The notes: generated from the sequence alone by a model not told the origin. A stretch of 64,000 bases of DNA from Pedobacter chitinilyticus (GCF_003313385.1 NZ_QMHN01000007.1:229045-293044), one strand, 5' to 3'. Counted from the first letter of the stretch, positions 44,239 to 53,061 are shown. A program made the numbers and translations.

Positions 44239-44895
44239 ATGTACACCGTTAGGCCGCCCTTTTTTCTCAAATGGTATTATCGCAATAATTTAATTTGGAA
44301 TAAAGATAGCACAGAAAAATTTGTTTACCTCACGTTTGACGATGGCCCCATGCCAAATGTTACAACCTTTGTGCTAAATACACTAAAAAGTTTTAATGTT
44401 AAGGCTACTTTTTTTTGTATTGGCGACAATATCAGTAAGCATCCTGAAGTTTTTGAACAAATCAAAGCAAATGGACATGCCATAGGCAACCATACTTACA
44501 ACCATTTAAAAGGTTGGAAAACGGATGACAAAACCTACATTGATAATTTTTGGCAATGCCAAGAATTAACGGAAACGAACTTGTTTAGGCCGCCTTATGG
44601 TAGGATTAAGAAAAGTCAGATAAGAAAGTTAGTTAACAGTTGGCAATTGACAGTTGGCAAGAGGCTGAAAACTGAAAACAGCGAACTGCAAACTGTAATG
44701 TGGGACGTGCTAAGTGGAGATTTTGACCTAAAACTCTCTCCCGAAAAATGTTACCAAAATGTGATTAAAAACACCAGAAACGGCTCCATTATTGTATTTC
44801 ACGACAGTTTAAAAGCTTGGGACCGATTAGAATATGCGTTGCCCAAAAGTATCGAATATTTACTGCAGCAGGGTTACCAGTTTAAAACACTGTAA
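44239..44895 (+). CDS. Polysaccharide deacetylase family protein (NodB/CE4) with in-frame insertion
   Basis: 218 residues. CE4 motifs are complete: TFDDGP (metal/catalytic Asp), NHTYNH (metal His), RPPYGR, MWDVLSGDFD and IIVFHDS. It likely deacetylates cell-wall or capsule polysaccharide. No signal peptide, but an amphipathic N-terminus (PPFFLKWYYRNNLIW). Between RPPYGR and MWDV there are about 18-20 residues more than I expect, encoded by a repeat-like DNA stretch at about 44629-44694 (GTTGGCAATTGACAG type). The loop is on the surface, so the enzyme may still work. Confidence 0.9.
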   Translation: MYTVRPPFFLKWYYRNNLIWNKDSTEKFVYLTFDDGPMPNVTTFVLNTLKSFNVKATFFCIGDNISKHPEVFEQIKANGHAIGNHTYNHLKGWKTDDKTYIDNFWQCQELTETNLFRPPYGRIKKSQIRKLVNSWQLTVGKRLKTENSELQTVMWDVLSGDFDLKLSPEKCYQNVIKNTRNGSIIVFHDSLKAWDRLEYALPKSIEYLLQQGYQFKTL

Positions 44896-45009
44896 ATTTT
44901 GTCTGATAATTGATTGTATCCGTCGAACAAAGATTACGATTTGAACATCTTGCCCGTTGCCGCCCTTTATTACCGGAAAATTTCACAAAGCTATCTCCAA
45001 TCAACCTAA

Positions 45010-45948
45010 TTAATCCTTAATCAACTGACTTTCGGAAGTTTTTTTGATGAAAATCAACGCATCGAAATCCTTACCAATGGTAGTGGGCAGTGCAAATGGG
45101 GCCTTCCATCCCACCATAATATTGGTGATTTTTTTGGTCTGCTTCGCAAAAGGACTTTCTTCAGTAAATCGCACATAAAAATCTGGAGATTTTGATTGTC
45201 CAAACAACCAAGTAAAGCTATCTTTTTCTACCAGCACCAATTGGTTAACGGCAAAGGTATAACCTTTATCTTCGCTCCAATTCATGGTTCGTACACTTCC
45301 CTCATAAGTATCAAAAGCGATGTTAAAAAACCTTTTACCATAAACTCCCTTTAAGTAATCACCCATGGCACTGATCTCGGGCATGGTTTTATTTTTTGCT
45401 GTATGAATGTTATGCGCCCACAAAACAATTTTCGCCTTGGTGGCATTTTGTACTTTTACAACTTCATCGGTCATAAGCTGATCTCTAGTAAACGGATCAT
45501 AAAAACCCTCTCGGTGGAAACCAAATACGGTCACTTTATGGGTAGGATTTCTGTCATTATAGGCCTTTAGGCATTGAAACAACTCCACAAATTCCTGAGT
45601 GCGATATGCCCTCAGGTTTTTCATTGCAGTAGATAAATCAACATTCTTGCCCTGAATGAAATCATTGATTCTTGCAAATTCAGTATCTAGATGTTCAAAA
45701 CCTATCTGAGTGTATCCCTCATGAGTCACCAAATACTGGATAATTTTATTTTTCTCGAGGTAAAATTCTTTGGTCCCGTGGCTAGCTTCGCCCAACATTA
45801 AAACTTCAATACCTTTTAAATCTTGCTTTAGCTTTGATTGGCAGCTGGTTAAACTGATTGCATTTTGATTTAGCCAAGCGAGATCGGTTTCTTGGGCATA
45901 GCTTGCCAAACTCATCAACAAGAGGATAACGAAGTAAAGTTTTTTCAT
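45010..45948 (-). CDS. Erythromycin-esterase-family secreted protein
   Basis: 312 residues. Signal peptide (1-18, ending SYAQ). Family motifs: GEASHGTKEFY (about 53-63, holding the catalytic His/Glu), GFEHLDTEFARIN, and WAHNIHTAK (about 180). Family members hydrolyse macrolide lactones in some cases, but many homologues in Bacteroidota have other, unknown substrates. No resistance context is visible (no mobile element, no other resistance gene), so a housekeeping hydrolase role is as likely. Confidence 0.85.
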   Translation of the reverse strand: MKKLYFVILLLMSLASYAQETDLAWLNQNAISLTSCQSKLKQDLKGIEVLMLGEASHGTKEFYLEKNKIIQYLVTHEGYTQIGFEHLDTEFARINDFIQGKNVDLSTAMKNLRAYRTQEFVELFQCLKAYNDRNPTHKVTVFGFHREGFYDPFTRDQLMTDEVVKVQNATKAKIVLWAHNIHTAKNKTMPEISAMGDYLKGVYGKRFFNIAFDTYEGSVRTMNWSEDKGYTFAVNQLVLVEKDSFTWLFGQSKSPDFYVRFTEESPFAKQTKKITNIMVGWKAPFALPTTIGKDFDALIFIKKTSESQLIKD

Positions 45949-46097
45949 CTATTTTTTTCTTATTGGATGCAAACCACAAACCTTTTCCATACACTTGAGA
46001 TATTTATTTTATTTTCAGTATGGATTTACAGCTTCTTTCTCATCCTTAACATTAAAATCATATCAAAAAACTATTTTAGTCCTCTAACTCACCATTA

Positions 46098-47024
46098 ATG
46101 AACAAATTTTACAAAGTCATTTTATCATTCGCTTTCCTTTTATCAGCATCAATTTGCCACGCCCAAGAAAGAGAACTTTCCTTAAGCAGTAAAACTAATA
46201 ACGACCGCAGCGTAAGCATCACCGCAGCGAAAAGATCGCCAGGAACTTATACCGTAGTCCTTAATTTTAGGGAACTGACCAACGCTAGTGAATCAGGCGA
46301 TCCAGTTTACAAAGTAAGACACGACAACGACAACATCTTAACGCTAAATCCTATCAATAAAAATCAAGGCATTGGACTTTCTTATAGCTACACGTACATC
46401 AGGGGGGAATTGAACCCCAAATACAACAAGGATTTTGTTTACGTTTTGCCTTACGGAAAAGAAACCAAAGTAAGGGCCGTGGAATCGACTTTCCTAAATG
46501 CAACTTATTTTGGATCAACCACACCTGACGACTGGAAAGCCTACCGCTTTTATACGCAAGAAGCTGATACGGTTACAGCCATTAGAAAAGGAATAGTAGT
46601 AAACGTGAGCGATTTATATGATGAGGACACCAAAGAACTAAAGTACACCAGCAGAGTAAACACTGTAATTATTGAGCATGCGGACGGTACTTTAGCTACC
46701 TACAAAGGCTTTAAAAAGGGAATTTTGGTAAAAGAAGGACAAACCGTATTTCCAGGCACTGCGCTAGGCATTAACACCATCACTAACGAAAGGTATGGCA
46801 TTTCTTTGATGATTACTTATCTCAAATCGGCTGAGATTGGAGCGGCCAAACAAAATCCAAAGGAAACCAAAAGTTTGTACGGCTTTATTACGCCTTATTT
46901 TTGCACGGCAGAAAATGCTAATGGGGTTTTAACCAGTCAAAAATATTATACTACAGCAATTACTCCTGAAATTATCCAAAAAGAGATGAGTAAAAAGGAG
47001 ATTAAAAGCTTGACGAAAAAGTAA
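46098..47024 (+). CDS. Secreted M23-like (LytM-fold) protein, probably inactive
   Basis: 308 residues. Signal peptide (1-22, ending CHAQ). The C-terminal half has the lysostaphin/M23 shape: AIRKGIVVNVSD, then NTVIIEHADGTLATYKGFKKGILVKEGQTVFPGTALG. In active M23 enzymes the metal ligands are an early HxxxD and a late HxH; here the HxxxD is not seen and the HxH site reads TYKGF, so the metal site looks lost. A role in binding peptidoglycan or regulating a hydrolase is inferred. The N-terminal half (about 25-140) is unassigned. Confidence 0.7.
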   Translation: MNKFYKVILSFAFLLSASICHAQERELSLSSKTNNDRSVSITAAKRSPGTYTVVLNFRELTNASESGDPVYKVRHDNDNILTLNPINKNQGIGLSYSYTYIRGELNPKYNKDFVYVLPYGKETKVRAVESTFLNATYFGSTTPDDWKAYRFYTQEADTVTAIRKGIVVNVSDLYDEDTKELKYTSRVNTVIIEHADGTLATYKGFKKGILVKEGQTVFPGTALGINTITNERYGISLMITYLKSAEIGAAKQNPKETKSLYGFITPYFCTAENANGVLTSQKYYTTAITPEIIQKEMSKKEIKSLTKK

Positions 47025-47052
47025 GTTGGACAGCCTTTATGAAACTGTTTTG

Positions 47053-47080
47053 AGATTGCTTCGTGCCTCGAAATGACGAT
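47053..47080. repeat. Half copy of the 7601-7717 palindromic element
   Basis: GATTGCTTCGTGCCTCG followed by AAATGACG matches, in inverse orientation, one arm of the 7601-7717 element with few changes. The other arm is absent. Confidence 0.5.
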
Positions 47081-47109
47081 CGACTAAAAGACTAAAGCGG
47101 ACCGCACAA

Positions 47110-47141
47110 AAACCTCGTAGGTTTTAAAATCTACGAGGTTT
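47110..47141. repeat. Palindromic repeat, 15-bp arms
   Basis: AAACCTCGTAGGTTT at 47110-47124, inverse at 47127-47141 with one mismatch. Same family as 19716, 20870 and 62533. It lies about 85 bp after the M23-like gene and could act as its terminator. Confidence 0.8.
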
Positions 47142-47389
47142 AATAGTAGCGCTAGCTAAAACATCAACTACACCATAAGACCCTAGATTTTTCAGCAAAT
47201 TCTTTTTATAATTTTTTCTTTACAGAAAGATTATCTTACAGAAATCATTAAAAGATTAAAAACCCTCTATCTAATAGCGCAAAAAAAACAACACAAACAC
47301 CAGAAAAACAACAGATTATGGTTTTAAAAAAATATTCTCATTCCTCTTTAGTTTATAATAAATTCAAATTACCTAATTACCTGCTTTAA

Positions 47390-47420
47390 TTGCTTTTAAA
47401 GGTTGTTTTTGCTATTTTTG
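47390..47420 (+). promoter_or_regulatory. Promoter of acnB (-33 TTG and -7 TATTTTTG)
   Basis: TTG at 47390-47392 and TATTTTTG (47413-47420) with a 20-bp spacer, fitting the Bacteroidota -33/-7 layout. Predicted 5' UTR is about 125 nt. Confidence 0.55.
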
Positions 47421-47455
47421 TTTTGATCAAAAATTCAAGTTTTTTATTGATCAAT
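47421..47455. promoter_or_regulatory. Two TTGATCAA palindromes at the acnB transcription start
   Basis: TTTTGATCAAAA (47421-47432, perfect 12-bp palindrome) and ATTGATCAAT (47446-47455, perfect 10-bp palindrome), centres 24 bp apart, directly after the -7 box. Candidate double operator. The motif recalls, but is not, the spaced FNR/CRP half-site pair. Confidence 0.5.
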
Positions 47456-47551
47456 AAACACAAAATTTAATATACAAAACAGTGTTCTTTTTGCAGAAAG
47501 CAAGTGTATATTTTGTTGCACAAACCTACCGCAAGAAACACCTTTCCTAAG

Positions 47552-50317
47552 ATGAGTATTTACAACGATTATATCCAAGAGATTGAAGACAGAAAAGCCC
47601 AAGGTCTTCATCCAAAACCTATTGACAGCGCCGAATTATTGAGTGAAATCATTACTCAAATTAAAAGTGTAAACAATTTCAACAGAGAAGAATCTGTTAA
47701 CTTTTTTATATACAACACTCTGCCAGGTACCACTGCTGCAGCGGGTGCGAAAGCTCAATTCTTAAAAGAAATTATTTTAGGTGAAACTGTTGTTGCAGAA
47801 ATCACCCCTGATTTTGCTTTCGAATTGTTGTCGCACATGAAGGGTGGACCTTCTATCAAAGTTTTGTTAGACATCGCTTTGGCTGACAATGGTGATAAAG
47901 CCAAAAAAGCAGCAGAAGTACTTAAAACGCAAGTTTTCCTTTACGATGCCGACACAGACCGTTTGAAAGAAGCCTACCACAATGGCAATGAAATTGCTAA
48001 ACAGATATTAGAGAGCTATGCTAAGGCCGAATTCTTCACCAAACTTCCAGAAGTAGCAGAAGAAATCAAGGTGGTAACTTTTATTGCTGGTATTGGTGAT
48101 ATTTCTACCGACTTATTGTCTCCAGGCAACCAAGCGCACTCTCGTTCAGATCGTGAACTACATGGCAAGTGCATGATTACACCAGAAGCCCAAGAGGAAA
48201 TCAGAGCTTTACAAGCACAACATCCAGATAAAAGTGTGATGTTAGTCGCAGAAAAAGGTACCATGGGTGTAGGTTCTTCACGTATGTCGGGGGTTAACAA
48301 CGTGGCACTTTGGACAGGTAAAAGATCTAGCCCTTATGTTCCATTTGTAAACATTGCTCCAATTGTAGGTGGAACCAATGGCATTTCTCCGATTTTTTTA
48401 ACTACGGTTGATGTGACAGGCGGTATTGGTATCGACCTTAAAAACTGGGTAAAGAAAACAGACGAAAACGGAAACATTATTCGTAATGAAAACGACGAAC
48501 CTATTTTAGAAGAAGTATATTCTGTAGCCACAGGAACTGTGCTCACTATCAATACAAAAACAAAAAAATTATACAACGGCGATCAAGAACTGATTGATAT
48601 TTCAAAAGCTTTAACGCCGCAAAAAATGGAGTTTATCAAAGCGGGCGGTTCTTACGCCATTGTATTTGGTAAAAAAATCCAAACTTTTGCAGCTAGAACT
48701 TTAGAAATTGAAGCTCCTGTAGTATTTGCCCCTGCCAAAGAAGTATCGATAGAAGGCCAAGGTTTAACTGCTGTAGAAAAAATATTTAACAGAAATGCGG
48801 TAGGCATTGCGCAAGGCAAAGTTTTACATGCTGGTTCTGACGTTCGCGTAGAAGTAAATATTGTAGGCTCTCAAGACACTACGGGCTTAATGACCGCTCA
48901 AGAATTAGAAGCAATGGCGGCAACCGTTATTTCTCCAATTGTTGATGGTGCTTATCAATCTGGTTGTCATACGGCATCTGTTTGGGATAAAAAAGCACAA
49001 GCAAACATCCCTAAATTGATGAAGTTTATGAATGAATTTGGGGTAATCACGGCTCGTGACCCTAAAGGCGTTTATCATTCAATGACTGATGTGATCCACA
49101 AAGTATTGAACGACATCACGATTGACGAATGGGCAATCATCATTGGCGGCGACTCGCATACCCGTATGTCTAAAGGAGTAGCTTTCGGTGCAGATTCGGG
49201 CACGGTAGCCTTAGCATTGGCAACTGGTGAGGCTTCGATGCCAATCCCTGAGTCGGTAAAAGTTACCTTCAAAGGTACAATGAAGGAACACATGGATTTC
49301 CGTGATGTGGTTCATGCAACTCAATTACAAATGTTGCAGCAATTTGATGGCGAAAACGTGTTCCAAGGTAGAATTATTGAGGTACACATCGGTACTTTGT
49401 TAGCTGACCAAGCCTTTACCTTTACCGACTGGACGGCAGAGATGAAAGCAAAAGCTTCTATCTGTATTTCGCAAGACGATACTTTAATCCAATCATTAGA
49501 AATTGCTAAAAACCGCATTCAAATCATGATAGACAAAGGTATGGATAACCATAACCAAGTGCTTCAAGGTTTGATCAACAAAGCAAATAAACGTATAGAG
49601 GAAATTAAAACAGGTATCAAACCTGCCTTAACACCAGACGATAATGCCAAATATTACGCTGAAGTAGTGATTGACCTTGATTTAATCAACGAGCCAATGA
49701 TTGCCGACCCTGATGTGAACAACGTAGACGTTTCTAAACGTTATACGCACGATACCATTAGAGACTTGACCTATTACGGTGGCGATAAAAAAGTGGATCT
49801 TGGTTTCGTAGGTTCTTGCATGGTGCATAAAGACGACTTGAAAATTGTTTCTCAATTACTGAAAAATGTAGAAACGCAAACAGGCAAAGTAGAGTTTAAA
49901 GCACCGTTGGTAGTTGCGGCCCCTACCTACAACATCATCGATGAGCTGAAAGCTGAAGGCGATTGGGAATATTTACAAAAATATTCTGGATTTGAGTTCA
50001 GCGATGCCTTACCTAAAAGCACTGCACGCACCGAGTACGAAAACATCATGTATCTAGAGCGTCCAGGTTGCAATTTGTGCATGGGGAACCAAGAGAAAGC
50101 AGCTAAAGGAGATACAGTGATGGCTACCTCTACTCGTTTGTTCCAAGGTCGTGTAGTAGAAGACAAAGACGGTAAAAAAGGAGAGTCGTTATTAGCTTCA
50201 ACCCCAGTAGTGGTTCTTTCTGCGATCTTAGGTCGTATTCCAAGTATCGAAGAATATAAATTAGCCGTAGAGGGTATCAACTTAACAAAGTTCACCCCTA
50301 TTTCTACAAAACAGTAA
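47552..50317 (+). CDS. acnB: Aconitate hydratase B
   Basis: 921 residues from the ATG at 47552 (MSIYNDYIQEIEDRKAQG); an upstream in-frame GTG at 47504 is rejected. It interconverts citrate and isocitrate via cis-aconitate. AcnB order is seen: N-terminal HEAT-like domain, the swivel domain early (GKCMITPEAQ...GVGSSRMSGV), then the 4Fe-4S core with GGDSHTRMSKGVAFGADSG, GSCMVHKDDL and the cysteine pair ERPGCNLCMGNQ. Bacterial AcnB may also bind mRNA when its cluster is lost. It lies 192 bp before a second aconitase gene with a terminator between. Confidence 0.97.
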   Translation: MSIYNDYIQEIEDRKAQGLHPKPIDSAELLSEIITQIKSVNNFNREESVNFFIYNTLPGTTAAAGAKAQFLKEIILGETVVAEITPDFAFELLSHMKGGPSIKVLLDIALADNGDKAKKAAEVLKTQVFLYDADTDRLKEAYHNGNEIAKQILESYAKAEFFTKLPEVAEEIKVVTFIAGIGDISTDLLSPGNQAHSRSDRELHGKCMITPEAQEEIRALQAQHPDKSVMLVAEKGTMGVGSSRMSGVNNVALWTGKRSSPYVPFVNIAPIVGGTNGISPIFLTTVDVTGGIGIDLKNWVKKTDENGNIIRNENDEPILEEVYSVATGTVLTINTKTKKLYNGDQELIDISKALTPQKMEFIKAGGSYAIVFGKKIQTFAARTLEIEAPVVFAPAKEVSIEGQGLTAVEKIFNRNAVGIAQGKVLHAGSDVRVEVNIVGSQDTTGLMTAQELEAMAATVISPIVDGAYQSGCHTASVWDKKAQANIPKLMKFMNEFGVITARDPKGVYHSMTDVIHKVLNDITIDEWAIIIGGDSHTRMSKGVAFGADSGTVALALATGEASMPIPESVKVTFKGTMKEHMDFRDVVHATQLQMLQQFDGENVFQGRIIEVHIGTLLADQAFTFTDWTAEMKAKASICISQDDTLIQSLEIAKNRIQIMIDKGMDNHNQVLQGLINKANKRIEEIKTGIKPALTPDDNAKYYAEVVIDLDLINEPMIADPDVNNVDVSKRYTHDTIRDLTYYGGDKKVDLGFVGSCMVHKDDLKIVSQLLKNVETQTGKVEFKAPLVVAAPTYNIIDELKAEGDWEYLQKYSGFEFSDALPKSTARTEYENIMYLERPGCNLCMGNQEKAAKGDTVMATSTRLFQGRVVEDKDGKKGESLLASTPVVVLSAILGRIPSIEEYKLAVEGINLTKFTPISTKQ

Positions 50318-50348
50318 GAAACAAATCAACATATCATTTGTTAAAAAT

Positions 50349-50384
50349 AAGAGGTTATCTGATAAATCAGATAGCCTCTTTGCT
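50349..50384 (+). terminator. Intrinsic terminator of acnB
   Basis: 14-bp stem AAGAGGTTATCTGA / TCAGATAGCCTCTT (one G-U) with a 4-nt loop and T-rich tail, about 30 bp after the stop. Confidence 0.85.
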
Positions 50385-50424
50385 TATACAAGCAATTGTA
50401 TAGAATGGTTTTAAATAACATAAT

Positions 50425-50492
50425 TTGACAAATCTCAAAAATAAGTCTGTCAAAAAATATCTAATTTAGATAATGTCATTATTGACAATAAT
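50425..50492. promoter_or_regulatory. Inverted repeats upstream of acnA
   Basis: TTGACA (50425-50430) pairs with TGTCAA (50448-50453), and a perfect 7+1+7 dyad ATTATTG-A-CAATAAT lies at 50478-50492, overlapping a second TGTCA-ttat-TGACA dyad (50474-50487). The last ends 17 bp before the acnA ATG. No exact TAnnTTTG box is present, so acnA may use another control mode. Confidence 0.5.
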
Positions 50493-50509
50493 TTTAAACA
50501 AAATAAAGT

Positions 50510-52792
50510 ATGGCTTTTGATATAGAAATGATCAAAAAGGTATATGCAACCTTTGGTGAACGTGTAGATGCGGCTCGTGAATTGGTTGGCAGACCTTTAA
50601 CCCTTTCAGAAAAGATATTATATGCACACCTTTGGGACGAAAAATCGAATAAGGCTTTTACCCGTGGTGTAGACTACGTAGATTTTGCTCCAGATAGAGT
50701 AGCAATGCAGGATGCGACGGCTCAGATGGCCTTGTTGCAGTTTATGCAAGCTGGTCGACCGAAAGTAGCAGTGCCTTCCTCTGTACACTGCGATCACTTA
50801 ATCACTGCCAAATTAGGTGCTGAAATTGACTTACCTCATGCTAAGACCGAGAGTGCAGAAGTTTTCGACTTCCTTTCGTCGGTTTCTAATAAATATGGCA
50901 TTGGCTTCTGGAAACCAGGTGCCGGTATCATTCACCAAGTAATTTTGGAAAACTATGCTTTTCCTGGCGGTATGATGATTGGTACCGATAGCCACACAGT
51001 AAATGCTGGTGGTTTAGGAATGCTGGCTATTGGTGTTGGCGGTGCGGATGCCTGCGACGTAATGGCTGGTTTACCTTGGGAGCTTAAATTCCCTAAATTA
51101 ATTGGTGTGAAATTAACTGGAAAATTAAACGGTTGGACTTCTGCTAAAGACGTGATCTTAAAAGTTGCTGGTATTTTAACTGTAAAAGGTGGTACTGGCG
51201 CTATTGTAGAATATTTTGGCGACGGTGCAACTAACCTAAGCTGTACGGGCAAAGGTACCATCTGTAACATGGGTGCAGAAATTGGTGCAACTACCTCAAC
51301 TTTTGGTTATGATGATAGTATGGAGCGTTACCTACGTGCCACCAACCGTGCAGATGTTGCAGATGCTGCAAATGCGGTAAAAGCTCACTTAACTGGTGAT
51401 GCTGAAGTTTATGCAGAGCCTGAAAAATATTTCGACCAATTAATCGAAATCAACCTAGACGAATTAGAACCTTACTTAAATGGCCCTTTTACACCAGATT
51501 TAGCTACACCAATTTCGCAAATGAAAGAGGTTGCTGCTGCTAATGGATGGCCTACCAAAGTTGAATGGGGATTAATTGGTTCTTGTACCAACTCCTCATA
51601 TGAAGATTTGTCTCGTGCCGCTTCGGTAGCTAAACAAGCGATTGACAAAGGATTGGGTAAAAAAGCTGAATTTGGCATCAATCCTGGTTCTGAACAAGTG
51701 CGCTTTACCGCTGATAGAGATGGCTTATTAGACACTTTTACCAATCTAGATGCGACCATCTTCACTAATGCCTGTGGTCCTTGTATTGGGATGTGGGACA
51801 GAACAGGTGCAGAGAAACAAGAGAAAAACACCATTGTACACTCTTTTAACCGTAACTTTGCTAAACGTGCCGATGGTAATCCTAACACTTATGCTTTCGT
51901 AACTTCTCCAGAAATTGTAGCTGCTTTGGCTATCGCTGGTGATTTAAGTTTTAATCCATTAACAGACACCTTAACCAACGATAAAGGCGAACAAGTAAAG
52001 CTAGATGAACCTACTGGCTGGGAATTGCCAGAAAAGGGTTATGCTGTTGACGACGCTGGCTATCAAGCGCCTGCCGAAGACGGTTCTAACATAGAAGTAA
52101 AAGTTTCACCTACTTCGCACCGTTTGCAATTACTAGATCCTTTTGCAGCTTGGGAAGGTACTGATCTTAAAGGCTTGAAATTATTAATTAAAGCTAAAGG
52201 CAAATGTACCACCGACCACATTTCAATGGCTGGTCCATGGTTAAAATTCCGTGGTCACTTGGATAACATTTCGAACAATTTGCTAATTGGTGCAGTTAAC
52301 TTCTTTAACGATAAAACCGACACTGTTAAAAACCAATTGACTGGCGAGTACGGTCCTGTACCAGCTACGCAACGTACTTACAAAGCTGATGGCATTGGCT
52401 CAATTGTCGTAGGCGATGAAAACTATGGAGAAGGTTCATCACGTGAGCACGCAGCCATGGAGCCTCGTCACTTGGGCGTACGTGCAGTATTGGTAAAATC
52501 TTTTGCCCGTATTCACGAAACTAACTTGAAAAAACAAGGAATGCTTGGTTTAACCTTTGCGAATAAAGAAGATTACAATAAAATTCAAGAGGATGACACC
52601 ATTGACATCTTGGGTTTAACAGAATTTGCTCCAAACAAGCCATTAACGCTGGTATTACACCACGCTGATGGAACAACAGAGCAATTTGATGTTAACCACA
52701 GCTATAATGAGCAGCAAATTGAGTGGTTCAAAGCTGGCGGTGCATTAAATATCATCAGAAGAGAAGCCGCAGCTAAAGCTGCTAAAAATTAA
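50510..52792 (+). CDS. acnA: Aconitate hydratase A, mitochondrial-type
   Basis: 760 residues. Same citrate/isocitrate reaction as AcnB but a distinct architecture: the 4Fe-4S core comes first (PSSVHCDHLI; MIGTDSHTVNAGGLGMLAIGVGGADA; GSCTNSSYEDLSRA; NACGPCIGMWDR) and the swivel domain last (YGEGSSREHAAMEPRHLG with the substrate-binding Arg/Ser). The length and motifs fit the mitochondrial-like aconitase rather than the 890-residue AcnA of E. coli. A terminator follows, and it probably has its own promoter. Confidence 0.96.
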   Translation: MAFDIEMIKKVYATFGERVDAARELVGRPLTLSEKILYAHLWDEKSNKAFTRGVDYVDFAPDRVAMQDATAQMALLQFMQAGRPKVAVPSSVHCDHLITAKLGAEIDLPHAKTESAEVFDFLSSVSNKYGIGFWKPGAGIIHQVILENYAFPGGMMIGTDSHTVNAGGLGMLAIGVGGADACDVMAGLPWELKFPKLIGVKLTGKLNGWTSAKDVILKVAGILTVKGGTGAIVEYFGDGATNLSCTGKGTICNMGAEIGATTSTFGYDDSMERYLRATNRADVADAANAVKAHLTGDAEVYAEPEKYFDQLIEINLDELEPYLNGPFTPDLATPISQMKEVAAANGWPTKVEWGLIGSCTNSSYEDLSRAASVAKQAIDKGLGKKAEFGINPGSEQVRFTADRDGLLDTFTNLDATIFTNACGPCIGMWDRTGAEKQEKNTIVHSFNRNFAKRADGNPNTYAFVTSPEIVAALAIAGDLSFNPLTDTLTNDKGEQVKLDEPTGWELPEKGYAVDDAGYQAPAEDGSNIEVKVSPTSHRLQLLDPFAAWEGTDLKGLKLLIKAKGKCTTDHISMAGPWLKFRGHLDNISNNLLIGAVNFFNDKTDTVKNQLTGEYGPVPATQRTYKADGIGSIVVGDENYGEGSSREHAAMEPRHLGVRAVLVKSFARIHETNLKKQGMLGLTFANKEDYNKIQEDDTIDILGLTEFAPNKPLTLVLHHADGTTEQFDVNHSYNEQQIEWFKAGGALNIIRREAAAKAAKN

Positions 52793-52827
52793 TAGTCCGT
52801 AAGTCTAAAAAGACCGGAAGACAAGCG

Positions 52828-52864
52828 AATCCTAATTAGTGTAACAGCTAGTTGGGATTTTTTT
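52828..52864 (+). terminator. Intrinsic terminator of acnA
   Basis: 12-bp stem AATCCTAATTAG / CTAGTTGGGATT (G-U pairs) with an 8-nt loop and TTTTTTT, about 36 bp after the stop. Confidence 0.75.
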
Positions 52865-52936
52865 ATCTTGACTAACCCCTAATCACTAATAACTTACAAC
52901 TCACCTAAGCTGTAAAACCTATCAATAGTATTACTG

Positions 52937-52968
52937 TTGCCACTTTTCCTATTTATTCGCTATATTTG
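52937..52968 (+). promoter_or_regulatory. Strong -33/-7 promoter upstream of a 21-codon ORF
   Basis: TTG at 52937-52939 and TATATTTG at 52961-52968 with a 21-bp spacer, one of the best promoter matches in the window. The predicted transcription start is about 52973. Confidence 0.65.
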
Positions 52969-52995
52969 CAGCTACCTACTTAACATACGTCAATT

Positions 52996-53061
52996 ATGAA
53001 AAATACTTCAACCGAGCGCCGCCTCATCGTACCAAAATTTTATGGACTTTTAATCCCATAA
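52996..53061 (+). CDS. Very small ORF (21 residues), possible leader peptide or small protein
   Basis: ATG at 52996, stop TAA at 53059-53061. The product is basic in its first half (TERRLIVPK) and hydrophobic in its second (FYGLLIP). It lies about 23 nt after a predicted transcription start, with a strong promoter 28 bp upstream, and 99 bp before the next gene on the same strand. I do not recognise it. It could be a regulatory leader for the 53161 gene, an independent small protein, or chance. Confidence 0.4.
   Translation: MKNTSTERRLIVPKFYGLLIP

Noticed and set aside
45010..45948. Macrolide resistance locus
   Set aside because: The family motif is present but homologues have other functions, and there is no mobile element or other resistance gene; calling it resistance would overstate the evidence.
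47504..47551. GTG start 16 codons upstream for acnB
   Set aside because: The ATG at 47552 gives the standard AcnB N-terminus; the extension is not family-like.
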